NCBI GenBank assembly: GCA_028691965.1
Contig: JAQUYE010000028.1
Span: forward strand, 1-34,321
Reading direction: 5' to 3'
Length of the DNA stretch: 34,321 nt
From: Paludibacter sp.
Lineage (GTDB): Bacteria > Bacteroidota > Bacteroidia > Bacteroidales > Paludibacteraceae
The notes under the pieces were generated by a model, which did not search any database, was not told where the DNA came from, and worked only from the letters and a program-made list of their open reading frames with translations. Shown here one piece after another: positions 1 through 10,540 of the stretch (position 1 is its first letter; each line of letters opens with the position of its first letter). Position numbers and translations under genes: made by a program.

Positions 1-3000
1 CATCGGGCCCATTTGTAGTCGTTGCACAAAACAACAATCAGTTTACGGTTGTTGGGTATTCACCCACAGGCAACAACACTTCCAATGTACTACCTCCAAT
101 GCTGCTGTCGATGATCGATTTAATTGAAAACTCAGAAGGCGAAATAAATCTGCACAAGCAAAAATCACTTACAGCGACCGTTGTAGTTGAACCTTTACTT
201 GATTCAAAAGGAATCCAACTCAATCAATATCATCACGAAAATATGGGTGGTTGTCCTACAGGCTGTGTAGCAACTGCATTTGCACAAATAATGGCATTTC
301 ATCAATATCCCGATAAAGGGGTTGGTTCGCATTGCTATGTTCATCCTAGGTTTGGCGAACTTTGCGCCGATTTTGAGAACACAAGCTATAACTGGATAAA
401 TCCGACCGATGAGGATTATAAAAAGCTATCCACGCACCTGGCCATTGCAATGGATATGAACTTTTGCGGAGGCATGTACGGCAGTGCCCCTTCAGCAGGC
501 AACTACCTGAGTACACTTCAAAAGTATTTCAATTACTTCGTTATAAAGGAGAACTCGACCATAAAAAACGAATTAGACCAGGGCAGGCCGGTGTACATCG
601 AGTTGCAGGGTGATCCAACCGGTCATGCGGCTGTAGTGGATGGATACGACAATGATGGATGGTATCATATTAATTTTGGCTGGGGTGGTGCATACAATGG
701 CTATTATCCTTTGTTTAACAAGTTAAAAATTGATGCAGATGCTTATACCTTTAGCACGTATGTAGAACCAACCTATATATGGAAAGAAGCTTCGTATGTC
801 AACCCCACTGATTCACTGGTGTTAGTGAAATTACAATCCGCTTTCCATGGATCAACCGGCTGGGACCTTAGCACACCGGTATATGGATGGGATAATGTGG
901 AGGTATTAAATGGCAGAGTTGTACAACTTTATATAGAAAATCAGGATTATACTACTACCTGCTCTATTCCGGATGAAATTGCACTTCTTACGGAATTGCG
1001 TGAACTAACAATAATGGCCTATCTGACGGGAGAGCTTACTACAGAAATAACCAATCTTACTAATCTTAAATCAATAAAAATATTCAATTTAGATTATTAC
1101 GATCCCAACTTTAGTTTCCAGCTAACTCCTGAAATAGGCAATTGGAGCAAGATGGAGGTCTTGAAAATTGCAAATCCGAAAGGCACGATTCCCTCATCTA
1201 TCGGCGATTTAGTGGAATTGAACTACCTTGATTTAAACTGGGGTCAGCTTTCAGGAGAATTACCTGTTGAGATTGGCAACTTACTAAAGTTACGCTCACT
1301 TGAGTTAAACAACAATGAGCTTTCAGGCTCTATTCCTTCATCACTCGGTGCTTTAACCAACCTGGAAACACTTGACCTCTCCTCGAATCAGTTCTCGGCT
1401 ATTGAAGACGGAAACTGGAATTGTCCGAAAATAGACTGGCTCTTGCTATCAAACAATCATCTGGAAGGCACTTTACCGGAATCGTTTAAGTCGATGATAA
1501 ATCTAAGGAGATTAGCAATTGACAATAATAAAATTTCATCTCTGCCTGAAGGTATTGGCTTTTTAAATAAGCTCGAGTCAATTCGTCTTGAAAACAATCT
1601 AATCGAATCCATCCCTTCCTCCTGGGCAAATCTTATCAATCTGAACAGTATCTATGCCGCTAATAATAAACTATCTTCGTTACCCGACGACTTCAGTGGC
1701 TGGATAAAACTACATACATTTGACCTACACGCTAATAAGCTGACCGAATTTCCGGCTTCCTTATGTTTACTACCCAAAATTCAAAAAATAGATTTACATG
1801 ATAATTGTATCACTGAATTTCCCGTCAATATTCATTCACTTTCGGAGACTATTGAAGAGTTGTACCTTCAGAACAATGCACTACACGATGATATTCCGTT
1901 ACGTTTATTATCCGACACAACAATTAAGTATCTGAATCTGGATGCTAATCAATTTGTATTTCAACATATCCCGCAATCGGAAAAGCTAAGAAATCCGGCA
2001 GGATCATCCTCGGACGTTAAGCTGATTAAGAATAGGATCAAGGTGATGATGGGCGATACGATAACACTGGATATCAAAGCTCTGTATCCCTACGCTCAAG
2101 CGAACGATGCATATTTCTGGTCAGTTTACCCCGATAATATTTCGGAAAGTTATCCGTATAAACTGGAAGCACAAGGAATAAACGAAAGTAGTACTCTTCA
2201 GGTAATTATCGACGAAACTACGCTTAACACACAGTATTATTGTAAAATTTTCAATGCTGAGAGCCCTAGCTGCTTTTACCATATCTATTATGATGGCAAG
2301 TGGGAAACAATTACCCGCCCGGTACTGATGGATATAAACACTGAGCCCATCACCTTTGAATTAGCAACTGAAATAGAAATTTTAGCCGGGCAATATCCAG
2401 GCAAAAGAGTTGTAGAGTCGGTAAGTATCGCTAATAAAATAATTGAAGACAAAACGGTTACGCTGGTAGCTCCTGTACGAACCAGAGGACTTATTTACTG
2501 GCAGATTTCGGCCGACGGGAACACATGGCATGACGCATCAACAACAATGAGTGAGTCGGAATTGAAAGCGAATATTGTCAGCGCAGACAGTAAGAAACTT
2601 ATAGTATCTCCTAAAACAGCAGCACTTTACAGGTGTAAGATTATAGATACAAACTGCGAACCGCTATACAGCGACACACTAAAAATACAACCCTTCGGAA
2701 CTGTGCTGGTGGATGAAGTTGTTAATGTAACCAAGGGCTCATGTACTATAACTACAGATAGTATAGAAGTAACAATCCCGGCTAATCTCCACGATAAGGA
2801 TTTTAGAATCACTATTGTAAAAATGGACAATCCCCCGTCAGCTCCCGATTCAGTCATCATGGGCGGCGTATATGATGTGCGATTAAGTTTCGGTGATGAA
2901 TTTGCGTTGCCTTTACTTATCAAGATGAAAGTGACCGACAAGAAGAGCATTACCGACTTAACAATTGATCGATTCAAGGCCGTGTACTTCGACGAAGAGA

Positions 3001-5033
3001 GCAACTCGTGGATAAACTATAAGAAGGCCCATTTCAGCGTACGCGACAGTATGCTGGTTTTTGAAACCGATCACCTTACAAAATTATCGTATTGGACCGA
3101 TCCCATTGATTGGCTATCGGGTTATACTGACTGGTTTAAATTAGGAAACATCCAGGTAATCTATCGCGACTCTGATGTGGTTACAATGAATTCTACCTAT
3201 AATAAACATCAAAAAGCTCAACCCTGGCATATAGCCGGATATCCTTTGTTTGTACAGGATGCAGCCTACTATCTTAGTGAAGTAATGACTGCATTTAAGT
3301 CGAAATATAAATTAGCTGTTCCTGACGGCGTGTTTACCATCTACATTAAAAATAATGCTGATTATGGTAATGTGGGGATAATGGGAATGATTGATGGTTA
3401 TCTTACCATACACCGTGCAATTGACGGTCCGGAAAAACTGCGAAGCCTGATAGCACATGAGTTTATGCATTATACACAGGACGAATATGTTTTAGCCCAA
3501 TCGGGGAATACCTTTTGGCTTGAAGCTACAGCTCACCTGACCGACAGAATGATATGGGATGAAAACACATTATCTCCCAGCGAGTCGGAACTATATTTAC
3601 TGGAAGCCAGACAGGGTGATAATTCTATTCTGGATTTTCTAAGCAACTCGTGGGACTATTGGGACAAGTCGTTTGTTACACAAAACAAATACGGAAACAT
3701 TCAATATTGTTATCTGGCAGGCACTTTCTTACATTATATGAGGAGTTTCAGGCCCGATACTACCAAACTGAAACCTGAAATTCTTTTGAAGGAGACTGAT
3801 TACTCTTTATCATGGAGAGAGTACCTTAACAGCTATATCAAAAAACACTTAAAATCAACTATTGGTGATGAATATGAGAGTTTTGTAAAATATTGTATTG
3901 AGGGATCAAATAGTAATTTCACCTTACTTGGTGAGGGCGATCTAAAACCCTATTCTTATTTAATGTTGAATTCATATTCTTCCACAAAAGACGCTGCTTT
4001 TACGTCCTTGTTAAACTATAACTTTCCTTTTTCTCCGGCTGAATATCAAAAGAAGGATACTACATTAACGCTCCAACTTCCCTATTTATCATCCCAACTT
4101 GTACTATTGCACAACAATGGGACAGAGCAGCCAATAGCGATTAACTATAAGCGCCTCCACGAAGTAAACAAAGAAAACAGAATCTATTATGGTAAATATA
4201 ATCCTGTTAATAAACAAATGCAATTGGTTGACATTACCGATTCTACTACTTACACTCTATTAATTGAAGAAAACAACAGTAGTAATAAAGAGTATGCCAA
4301 CATTGCGTTTCTACTTCTTATCAATAAGCAAAATCCGGCGATATATAATTTCTTCTCTGATTTCAATGCGAAATTTGAATTAAGTGCAAGTCCCTTGCTC
4401 AACATTAAAGATGTGGCATTGGTAAGAATATCAACTAATCCAATTCATTCATACAGCGATGGCACAAAGAGACAGTTTATAATCAGCGGCGACCTGGATA
4501 TGTCGAAACTGAATACAGGTTTACAATACAAGAAACTGTACTTTCATAGTAATAAAACCGGGAACACTGATTCGACCTATACCGTTAAGGCTACCTTCGG
4601 ATACGTCTTATCAGAACCACAAAAAATAAATGATCTTGCCGGTGAATGGCAGTTTGATATTGAACAAATTATTGAATATGATTTCAACAACGCAATATTA
4701 CATATTGACCATAAATTAGTACATACCTCTCGAATCCAGGAATACATGGAGCTACCTTCAAAGATTATCAAACCATCCCGAATCGAGAGGATCACTGAAG
4801 ATAGGCAAAAAGTTACGCTCCATAATATCCGGAATTTCACTCCTGTTCAACTGCCTATATATGGCGATGTAGTACATTTTTCAACAAAAAACACAGCAGA
4901 AACCATGTCGATCGTAGATAAGGTTTCACATACCTTCAGGACAATTGAAGGACGTGATGAAACATACTATTATAAGAGTACTGATTATTCACAGGAGGAT
5001 ATTATAGTAGAGGTGTATTTACACTACAAATAA
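1..5033 (+). CDS. Giant secreted C10 cysteine peptidase / LRR / gluzincin-like protein, 5' end outside the window
   Basis: The reading frame is open from base 3, so the gene begins upstream of the window; the Met codon at 99 is internal. Codons 3-98 match the propeptide end of the downstream paralogue (FVVVAQ...FTVVGYS). Numbering from Met99: the C10 peptidase domain has catalytic Cys56 in TGCVATAFAQIM, His176 in GHAAVVDGYD and the NFGWGG motif. Plant-type leucine-rich repeats span about 290-620, then Ig-like and ZU5-like segments, then a zinc-protease motif HEFMH at 1120-1124 with Glu1142 eighteen residues on (WLEA), as in gluzincins. Two proteolytic centres in one chain are therefore predicted. 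No sortase motif or recognisable type IX sorting domain is seen at the C-terminus (ends VEVYLHYK). Function is inferred: an extracellular or surface protease; substrate unknown. Confidence 0.9.
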   Translation, partial: SGPFVVVAQNNNQFTVVGYSPTGNNTSNVLPPMLLSMIDLIENSEGEINLHKQKSLTATVVVEPLLDSKGIQLNQYHHENMGGCPTGCVATAFAQIMAFHQYPDKGVGSHCYVHPRFGELCADFENTSYNWINPTDEDYKKLSTHLAIAMDMNFCGGMYGSAPSAGNYLSTLQKYFNYFVIKENSTIKNELDQGRPVYIELQGDPTGHAAVVDGYDNDGWYHINFGWGGAYNGYYPLFNKLKIDADAYTFSTYVEPTYIWKEASYVNPTDSLVLVKLQSAFHGSTGWDLSTPVYGWDNVEVLNGRVVQLYIENQDYTTTCSIPDEIALLTELRELTIMAYLTGELTTEITNLTNLKSIKIFNLDYYDPNFSFQLTPEIGNWSKMEVLKIANPKGTIPSSIGDLVELNYLDLNWGQLSGELPVEIGNLLKLRSLELNNNELSGSIPSSLGALTNLETLDLSSNQFSAIEDGNWNCPKIDWLLLSNNHLEGTLPESFKSMINLRRLAIDNNKISSLPEGIGFLNKLESIRLENNLIESIPSSWANLINLNSIYAANNKLSSLPDDFSGWIKLHTFDLHANKLTEFPASLCLLPKIQKIDLHDNCITEFPVNIHSLSETIEELYLQNNALHDDIPLRLLSDTTIKYLNLDANQFVFQHIPQSEKLRNPAGSSSDVKLIKNRIKVMMGDTITLDIKALYPYAQANDAYFWSVYPDNISESYPYKLEAQGINESSTLQVIIDETTLNTQYYCKIFNAESPSCFYHIYYDGKWETITRPVLMDINTEPITFELATEIEILAGQYPGKRVVESVSIANKIIEDKTVTLVAPVRTRGLIYWQISADGNTWHDASTTMSESELKANIVSADSKKLIVSPKTAALYRCKIIDTNCEPLYSDTLKIQPFGTVLVDEVVNVTKGSCTITTDSIEVTIPANLHDKDFRITIVKMDNPPSAPDSVIMGGVYDVRLSFGDEFALPLLIKMKVTDKKSITDLTIDRFKAVYFDEESNSWINYKKAHFSVRDSMLVFETDHLTKLSYWTDPIDWLSGYTDWFKLGNIQVIYRDSDVVTMNSTYNKHQKAQPWHIAGYPLFVQDAAYYLSEVMTAFKSKYKLAVPDGVFTIYIKNNADYGNVGIMGMIDGYLTIHRAIDGPEKLRSLIAHEFMHYTQDEYVLAQSGNTFWLEATAHLTDRMIWDENTLSPSESELYLLEARQGDNSILDFLSNSWDYWDKSFVTQNKYGNIQYCYLAGTFLHYMRSFRPDTTKLKPEILLKETDYSLSWREYLNSYIKKHLKSTIGDEYESFVKYCIEGSNSNFTLLGEGDLKPYSYLMLNSYSSTKDAAFTSLLNYNFPFSPAEYQKKDTTLTLQLPYLSSQLVLLHNNGTEQPIAINYKRLHEVNKENRIYYGKYNPVNKQMQLVDITDSTTYTLLIEENNSSNKEYANIAFLLLINKQNPAIYNFFSDFNAKFELSASPLLNIKDVALVRISTNPIHSYSDGTKRQFIISGDLDMSKLNTGLQYKKLYFHSNKTGNTDSTYTVKATFGYVLSEPQKINDLAGEWQFDIEQIIEYDFNNAILHIDHKLVHTSRIQEYMELPSKIIKPSRIERITEDRQKVTLHNIRNFTPVQLPIYGDVVHFSTKNTAETMSIVDKVSHTFRTIEGRDETYYYKSTDYSQEDIIVEVYLHYK

Positions 5034-5175
5034 AACCTGAATAACGGCGAGCTCAACTATGCTATACTGGTTTTATTAGTACTATAACAAACGTGAACGA
5101 AGAAAAAAAAGTTGTTACACAACTCAGAATAAAACTGACAAGTTGAAGAATGATAAACCATTAAACTCAACACAC

Positions 5176-8100
5176 ATGAAACGATATTGTAGATCATCAA
5201 TAGGGTTCCGGTTTGTCGCTTGTGTTGTAACACTACTTGCCCTTCATGCAGGCATTGCATTAAAGGCACAAGCTCCCGATGCTGAGGGAGCAAGGCAAGT
5301 TGCAACCTCCTTTTTCGGAGCGAGGAACCCGCAACAAGTAAAAGCTAACACAAGGGCAGGCCATACTTTATCACCAATTTATGTTTCAGCTGATACGGTG
5401 CAGGCTCCGGTTTTTGTATTCCAGAATAACCAAAGCGGATTCGTTGTAGTGAGTCAACATGGCAGCGACTTTGCGGTAGTGGGATACTCGACTGATGGTA
5501 GGTTAGACCCTGAAAACATGCCTCCCCAGCTGAGTGCACTACTTCACTTTTACGAAGATTCGGTAGTGAGTGTTAGTCAGCAACCCCTGCCAGCCGCCAC
5601 TCCGGTAATGACTCCCCTGCTCAACGAAGCCGGCATAAGCTTAAACCAGTTCAATCACGAAAACGTGGGTGGGTGTCCCACGGGTTGTGTAGCTACTGCC
5701 TTTGCCCAGATTATGGCTTATTACAAGTATCCATCCCGCGGTAACGGTTCGCATTGCTACACCGATCCGCAGTACGGTGAGCTGTGTGCCGATTTTGGAA
5801 ATACAAACTACAACTGGAACACTCCTACCTACGCCGACTACGAACTACTTTCGTATCATGTGGGTATAGCCATCGATATGAACTATTGTAAAGATGCTGA
5901 CGGTAGTTCGCCGGCTAAATTTGGTTACGAACGTGCCATCGGAGAATATTTTAACTATTACATCAACAGAGGCACAACCGAATCATTCTATATCGTAAAT
6001 GAAATAAACAACCGCCGACCTGTGTATGCCGAGTTACCGGGAGATCCGGGTCACGCAGTTGTAATCGACGGATACGATACAGATGGCTTTTTTCATCTTA
6101 ACTTTGGCTGGGGTGGCAGTCATAATGGTTACTTTGCGTTGAATACAAATTCACGAATGAATGTGGGCTACGAATTCGGGACAAATGTAAGCAGTGTGGT
6201 ATGTATGACACCTACTCCGCTTAAAACCAACGAGCAGGATTCGCTTGCACTGGTAGCTGATCACAACGGACTGAACGGTACCACCGGCTGGGAATTGACA
6301 AAACCGGTATTTACATGGACAGGAGTACTGGTGATGAACGAGCGGGTAATACGCTTACGACTCAACAATACCGTTTATAGCACCTACAAGGGAGTGATTG
6401 CTCCTGAAATCGGGAACCTTAGTGAATTGACTGAGTTGAATTTACTGGGACAGTTCGACGGTGAACTGCCTGCTTCCATTGCCAATTTATCAAAACTAAA
6501 AACACTGTCGATTGCAGCCGGTGCCGGAACCTTTAAAGCCGTTCTGCCAGCAAACATCGGGAATCTTACCAGGCTTGAACGACTGTCGATACCCTATGTT
6601 ATTGAAGGTGAACTCCCGTCGTCAATTGGAAGTTTAACTGAATTACGAGAGCTAAATCTCAGTTCGGGAAAGCTAACAGGTGCACTGCCTGCCGAATTGG
6701 GTAATCTTACCAAGCTTGAAAATCTGAATTTATACAGAAACCAGCTAAGCGGTAGTTTGCCGGCTTCCATTGGCAACCTGACTCAACTTTCCGGGTTAGA
6801 TGTAGCTGAAAATCAACTTAGCGGCTCCATACCGACCGGCATCGGACAGCTTACCAAACTGACTACCTTAGGGTTGAGCAATAACAAACTGACCGGCCCT
6901 ATCCCCTCTTCGATAGGCAACCTTACTCAATTAACGGTATTACTACTGAATAACAATGCGTTGACGGGAGCTATCCCTGCTGAAATCGGTAATTGTGTAA
7001 ACATTAAAAACCTCGGACTCTCCGAAAACCAGTTAGAGGGAGCTGTCCCTGCAGGTATAGGAATGCTTTCGGCAGTTGAAAGTCTGAATATTAGTAAGAA
7101 CAAACTCACCTCACTCCCCAACGAAATCGGACGATTAAAAAACGTAAAAGAACTCTATGTGAATTCGAACAGGTTGAGTTCGCTCCCCGATTCTTTGTCG
7201 GAGCTCCCACTATTAACCAACATTAGTGCATCCAACAATTTAATTGACTCGCTTCCCGATAATTTTGGGAACTGGAGCCAGCTTCAGAGTGTAGGGCTGG
7301 CAAATAACAAGCTGCGTATCTTCCCCGATCAGTTATGTTATGCCCCGAATCTAAAGGTGCTGGATTTTAAGAATAATCGTATTGAAGCATTACCTGCATC
7401 TGTCGATTTGCTCTCTTCCTCTATTGAATACTTTTCGATCGATAGTAATTTTGTGAGCGGACCTATCCCTGCCGTTCTGATGGAGAATCCGAACTTACTC
7501 TCCAACCTGCGGTTCAACCGGTTTATGTTTGAAGATATACCCACTCCGAATCCTACATTGTATAACGGCATTGGCAATCAGCGCCCGGTTACTTTATCGA
7601 AGCGAATTATCAACGTTGGAATGGGCGATACGGTTCAACTGGACATACGAACCCTGGCACCCTTCACCCTTGAAGGGAATGAGTATTACTGGTATTCAGT
7701 GAATCAGAAAAAGAATGTAAGCACTACTTCCAATCCGATACTGGAGATAGTGATTGATGAAAAAACCCTCAACAACAGGTATTACTGTAATATTACAAAT
7801 CCAACTTCACCCGAATACAAGTATATATCCGGCAGCTACAATGTTATGCTTCCCTGCCTGAGTGCACTCACAACCGACACCCTGAGCTTCCGGCTAGCTA
7901 CCGACGAAGAACTACTTGCCGAACATTATACCGACAGCTACGTGGTTTCCAGCAACAACCTTCCTCAGAAAACCGTCGAAAACCGTATTGTTACCCTGGT
8001 GCCCCCGCTAAAAGTACGGGGGACTGTTCAATGGCAGGCTTCGGCAGATGGAACCAGCTGGCACGACTTATCTGCTTCCATGTCGCAAAACGACCTGAAA

Positions 8101-10536
8101 GCAAACTTTATAAGCGTAGAACAACAGGAACTGGTACTTTCGCCAAAAACACCGGCCTATTACCGTTGTAGCGTACACGACATTAACTGTGAGCCGCTGT
8201 ATAGCGACACGATCAAAGTAAACCCCTTCGGAGAAGTGCTCTACGATGAAACGGTGAATGTAAGCGGGGAAAAAATGACCATCAGTGTTGATAGCCTGGA
8301 GGTGACATTACCTAAAGGAATACATGATAAGGAATTCCGGCTTACCATCACCAAACTGGATAATCCGCCGGCTCCGCCTGATGGTGTTAAGTTGATGAGC
8401 TCCTATGATGTTACGGTGAGCTTTGCCGAAACATTCGACATTCCACTGGTTATTAAGCTTAAAAACATCGATAAAACACTCTTCGACAATCGGAATATTC
8501 ACAATTACCGGGCAGTGTACTTAGATGAACGAACACAGCAGTGGGTGAATTTCGAGAACAGCTATGTGAGTTTATTAGACACCACCATGGTGTTTGAAAC
8601 CAATCACCTTACAGTTATTTCGGTTGGATGGTGGGACGAATGGGCAGGATATGATAAAGGATATGAACGCAATAACATCCGTGTTTTCTACAAAAGCGAC
8701 AGAGAAGCGTGGATGAACACTACCTACGGTAAACAACAAACACCACAATACTGGCATGTAACAGGTATCCCGACACTGGTACAAGATGTTACAGAATACC
8801 TGGAAGAAGTACGCACAATATTTAAAGCAGCTAACTTTTCAGTTCCCGAAACCTTTACTGTTTACATAAAGGATATGGATGATGCTGATGGTGTAGTGGG
8901 TGTTTCAGGGATGATAAATGATTACCTTACCATTAACACCTTAACAGAGAACCCACTTGACCTGCGTAGCCTACTTGCACACGAGTACATGCACTACACC
9001 CAGGGAAAGCATATATCCCCTGATCCCGGTAATATATTTTGGATGGAGGCTAACGGGCATTTGACCGATCGTATAGTATGGGATACCTCCATTGTACCGG
9101 TTAGTGAGTCGGAGCAGTACCTGCTGAAAGGAAGAACTGCCAGCAACTCGATCTACAACTTCCTTGCCGACTCGTGGGATAGCTGGGATATGGCTTTGGC
9201 AACACAGAATCTATTTGGAAACGTTGATTATTGCTATTTGGCAGGAACTTTTCTGCACTACATGCGTAGCTATTCGGAGGCAGAATCAAAACTGGATCCA
9301 TTTAAGCTTTTAAAAGAGGTAGCCACCTGGGATGGTGCCAGTTGGCGACAGTACTTAAGTAACTACATAGCTTTTTCGATGAATTCGCTGATTGGTGATG
9401 AATACGAGAATTATGTGAAATTTATCCTCAGTGGCGAAGAACCAAATTTCACCATATTGAATACAAGCGGCAATCCATTCAGCGGATTGATAAAGCATTC
9501 AGGCGTTGAAAATGATGGAGTGTTTGCCAGAAGAATCAACTACAGCTTCAACTCGGATATAGTAGAGCCACAGAAAGATACCATTGATGCAACCATCCCT
9601 TATTTAGCATCGAAAGTACAACTGCTTTACAACTCTAATCCTGACAAAGCAGCCTTTGTGTCGTTCAAACGATTGGACAGAGCATCGGGTTATCAACATA
9701 AAATTTACCTTGGGAGGTATAATTCGAAGTTGAAAAAGGTTGAATACACCGACTTGTCTGATTCTACCTCCTACAATTTTATGATAGAAGCAAACACTCC
9801 GACCTCAAAAGCAGAGCTCCAAAACATCTGCTTCCTGCTTTTAATCAACAAGAACAATCCGACAGGGAGCGCAGAGAAAGATTTCGACGCCTTATTTGAA
9901 CTAACAGCTATGCCGGTAATTGACATCGAGTACCTCAAAAGCGGGTATATCGCCGGTGGGAATGGCAGCAACCTGGGTGTTCACACCGACAACAAAGGAA
10001 ATATTACCAATTTCGTGTTATACTCCTATGCTGAATCTCCGGGAGCAAAAGTGAGTTCTGACAGGGTTATATTAAACGATTCTTCGTATCTGGTAACTAC
10101 CAATTACAGTAAGACCGATACCTACGAGTTTGATGACGGAACAACGGTTTATAAACATACGAACGTTTCGGAAGGCACACTAACCATTAGATATAATTTC
10201 TATGCAGGCACCTTAAAAATAGTCAACAAAAGTAAGTATACTGCAAGTGTAACAACGCCAACCCGTGTAAATACCCTGAATTTAGTTAGTACCGGTGAGC
10301 AGATATTACAGGTGAGCAAATTCAATAATTATCAGATCCACAATAAGGAAACCTGGTTTACAACCAAAAACAGCTCCCAAACGCAGGAGGTAGTCGATTT
10401 TATGTCGCAGAAAGGGACATCTACCTACTATAACTGGGATACCGGAGAGCCCTATGAACCTCAACACTCAGAAATAGTGAGTACACAGTACGAAAACGGT
10501 GATATAATTTTAATGCTTTTGTTTAAAAACAGATAA
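5176..10536 (+). CDS. Giant secreted C10 cysteine peptidase / LRR / gluzincin-like protein (full-length paralogue)
   Basis: A 1786-residue paralogue of the preceding gene, 142 bp downstream. I start it at ATG 5176, which begins a signal peptide (MKRY...hydrophobic...LKAQA); an in-frame TTG at 5143 would only add a polar leader. Order: signal peptide; Spi-type propeptide (about 30-140); C10 peptidase with Cys171 (TGCVATA), His293 (GHAVVIDGYD) and NFGWGG; about 15 leucine-rich repeats (about 405-780, of the type LSGSIPxxIGNLTxL); Ig-like and ZU5-like regions; HEYMH at 1269-1273 with Glu1291 as likely third zinc ligand. Both catalytic sets and their spacing are kept in both paralogues, which argues that both sites matter. 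It ends 4 bp from the stop of the convergent UspA gene. The cognate C10 inhibitor seen in some C10 loci was not found. Confidence 0.92.
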   Translation: MKRYCRSSIGFRFVACVVTLLALHAGIALKAQAPDAEGARQVATSFFGARNPQQVKANTRAGHTLSPIYVSADTVQAPVFVFQNNQSGFVVVSQHGSDFAVVGYSTDGRLDPENMPPQLSALLHFYEDSVVSVSQQPLPAATPVMTPLLNEAGISLNQFNHENVGGCPTGCVATAFAQIMAYYKYPSRGNGSHCYTDPQYGELCADFGNTNYNWNTPTYADYELLSYHVGIAIDMNYCKDADGSSPAKFGYERAIGEYFNYYINRGTTESFYIVNEINNRRPVYAELPGDPGHAVVIDGYDTDGFFHLNFGWGGSHNGYFALNTNSRMNVGYEFGTNVSSVVCMTPTPLKTNEQDSLALVADHNGLNGTTGWELTKPVFTWTGVLVMNERVIRLRLNNTVYSTYKGVIAPEIGNLSELTELNLLGQFDGELPASIANLSKLKTLSIAAGAGTFKAVLPANIGNLTRLERLSIPYVIEGELPSSIGSLTELRELNLSSGKLTGALPAELGNLTKLENLNLYRNQLSGSLPASIGNLTQLSGLDVAENQLSGSIPTGIGQLTKLTTLGLSNNKLTGPIPSSIGNLTQLTVLLLNNNALTGAIPAEIGNCVNIKNLGLSENQLEGAVPAGIGMLSAVESLNISKNKLTSLPNEIGRLKNVKELYVNSNRLSSLPDSLSELPLLTNISASNNLIDSLPDNFGNWSQLQSVGLANNKLRIFPDQLCYAPNLKVLDFKNNRIEALPASVDLLSSSIEYFSIDSNFVSGPIPAVLMENPNLLSNLRFNRFMFEDIPTPNPTLYNGIGNQRPVTLSKRIINVGMGDTVQLDIRTLAPFTLEGNEYYWYSVNQKKNVSTTSNPILEIVIDEKTLNNRYYCNITNPTSPEYKYISGSYNVMLPCLSALTTDTLSFRLATDEELLAEHYTDSYVVSSNNLPQKTVENRIVTLVPPLKVRGTVQWQASADGTSWHDLSASMSQNDLKANFISVEQQELVLSPKTPAYYRCSVHDINCEPLYSDTIKVNPFGEVLYDETVNVSGEKMTISVDSLEVTLPKGIHDKEFRLTITKLDNPPAPPDGVKLMSSYDVTVSFAETFDIPLVIKLKNIDKTLFDNRNIHNYRAVYLDERTQQWVNFENSYVSLLDTTMVFETNHLTVISVGWWDEWAGYDKGYERNNIRVFYKSDREAWMNTTYGKQQTPQYWHVTGIPTLVQDVTEYLEEVRTIFKAANFSVPETFTVYIKDMDDADGVVGVSGMINDYLTINTLTENPLDLRSLLAHEYMHYTQGKHISPDPGNIFWMEANGHLTDRIVWDTSIVPVSESEQYLLKGRTASNSIYNFLADSWDSWDMALATQNLFGNVDYCYLAGTFLHYMRSYSEAESKLDPFKLLKEVATWDGASWRQYLSNYIAFSMNSLIGDEYENYVKFILSGEEPNFTILNTSGNPFSGLIKHSGVENDGVFARRINYSFNSDIVEPQKDTIDATIPYLASKVQLLYNSNPDKAAFVSFKRLDRASGYQHKIYLGRYNSKLKKVEYTDLSDSTSYNFMIEANTPTSKAELQNICFLLLINKNNPTGSAEKDFDALFELTAMPVIDIEYLKSGYIAGGNGSNLGVHTDNKGNITNFVLYSYAESPGAKVSSDRVILNDSSYLVTTNYSKTDTYEFDDGTTVYKHTNVSEGTLTIRYNFYAGTLKIVNKSKYTASVTTPTRVNTLNLVSTGEQILQVSKFNNYQIHNKETWFTTKNSSQTQEVVDFMSQKGTSTYYNWDTGEPYEPQHSEIVSTQYENGDIILMLLFKNR

Positions 10537-10540
10537 AGGA

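Noticed and set aside
5110-5124. Small dyad (AGTTGT-N3-ACAACT) between the two protease genes, considered as a terminator
   Set aside because: Only 6-bp arms and no T run after it; not supportable as a terminator.
6400-7500. Periodic repeats in the second protease gene, considered as a DNA repeat array
   Set aside because: The period is explained by leucine-rich protein repeats; the DNA is diverged and not a CRISPR or satellite array.
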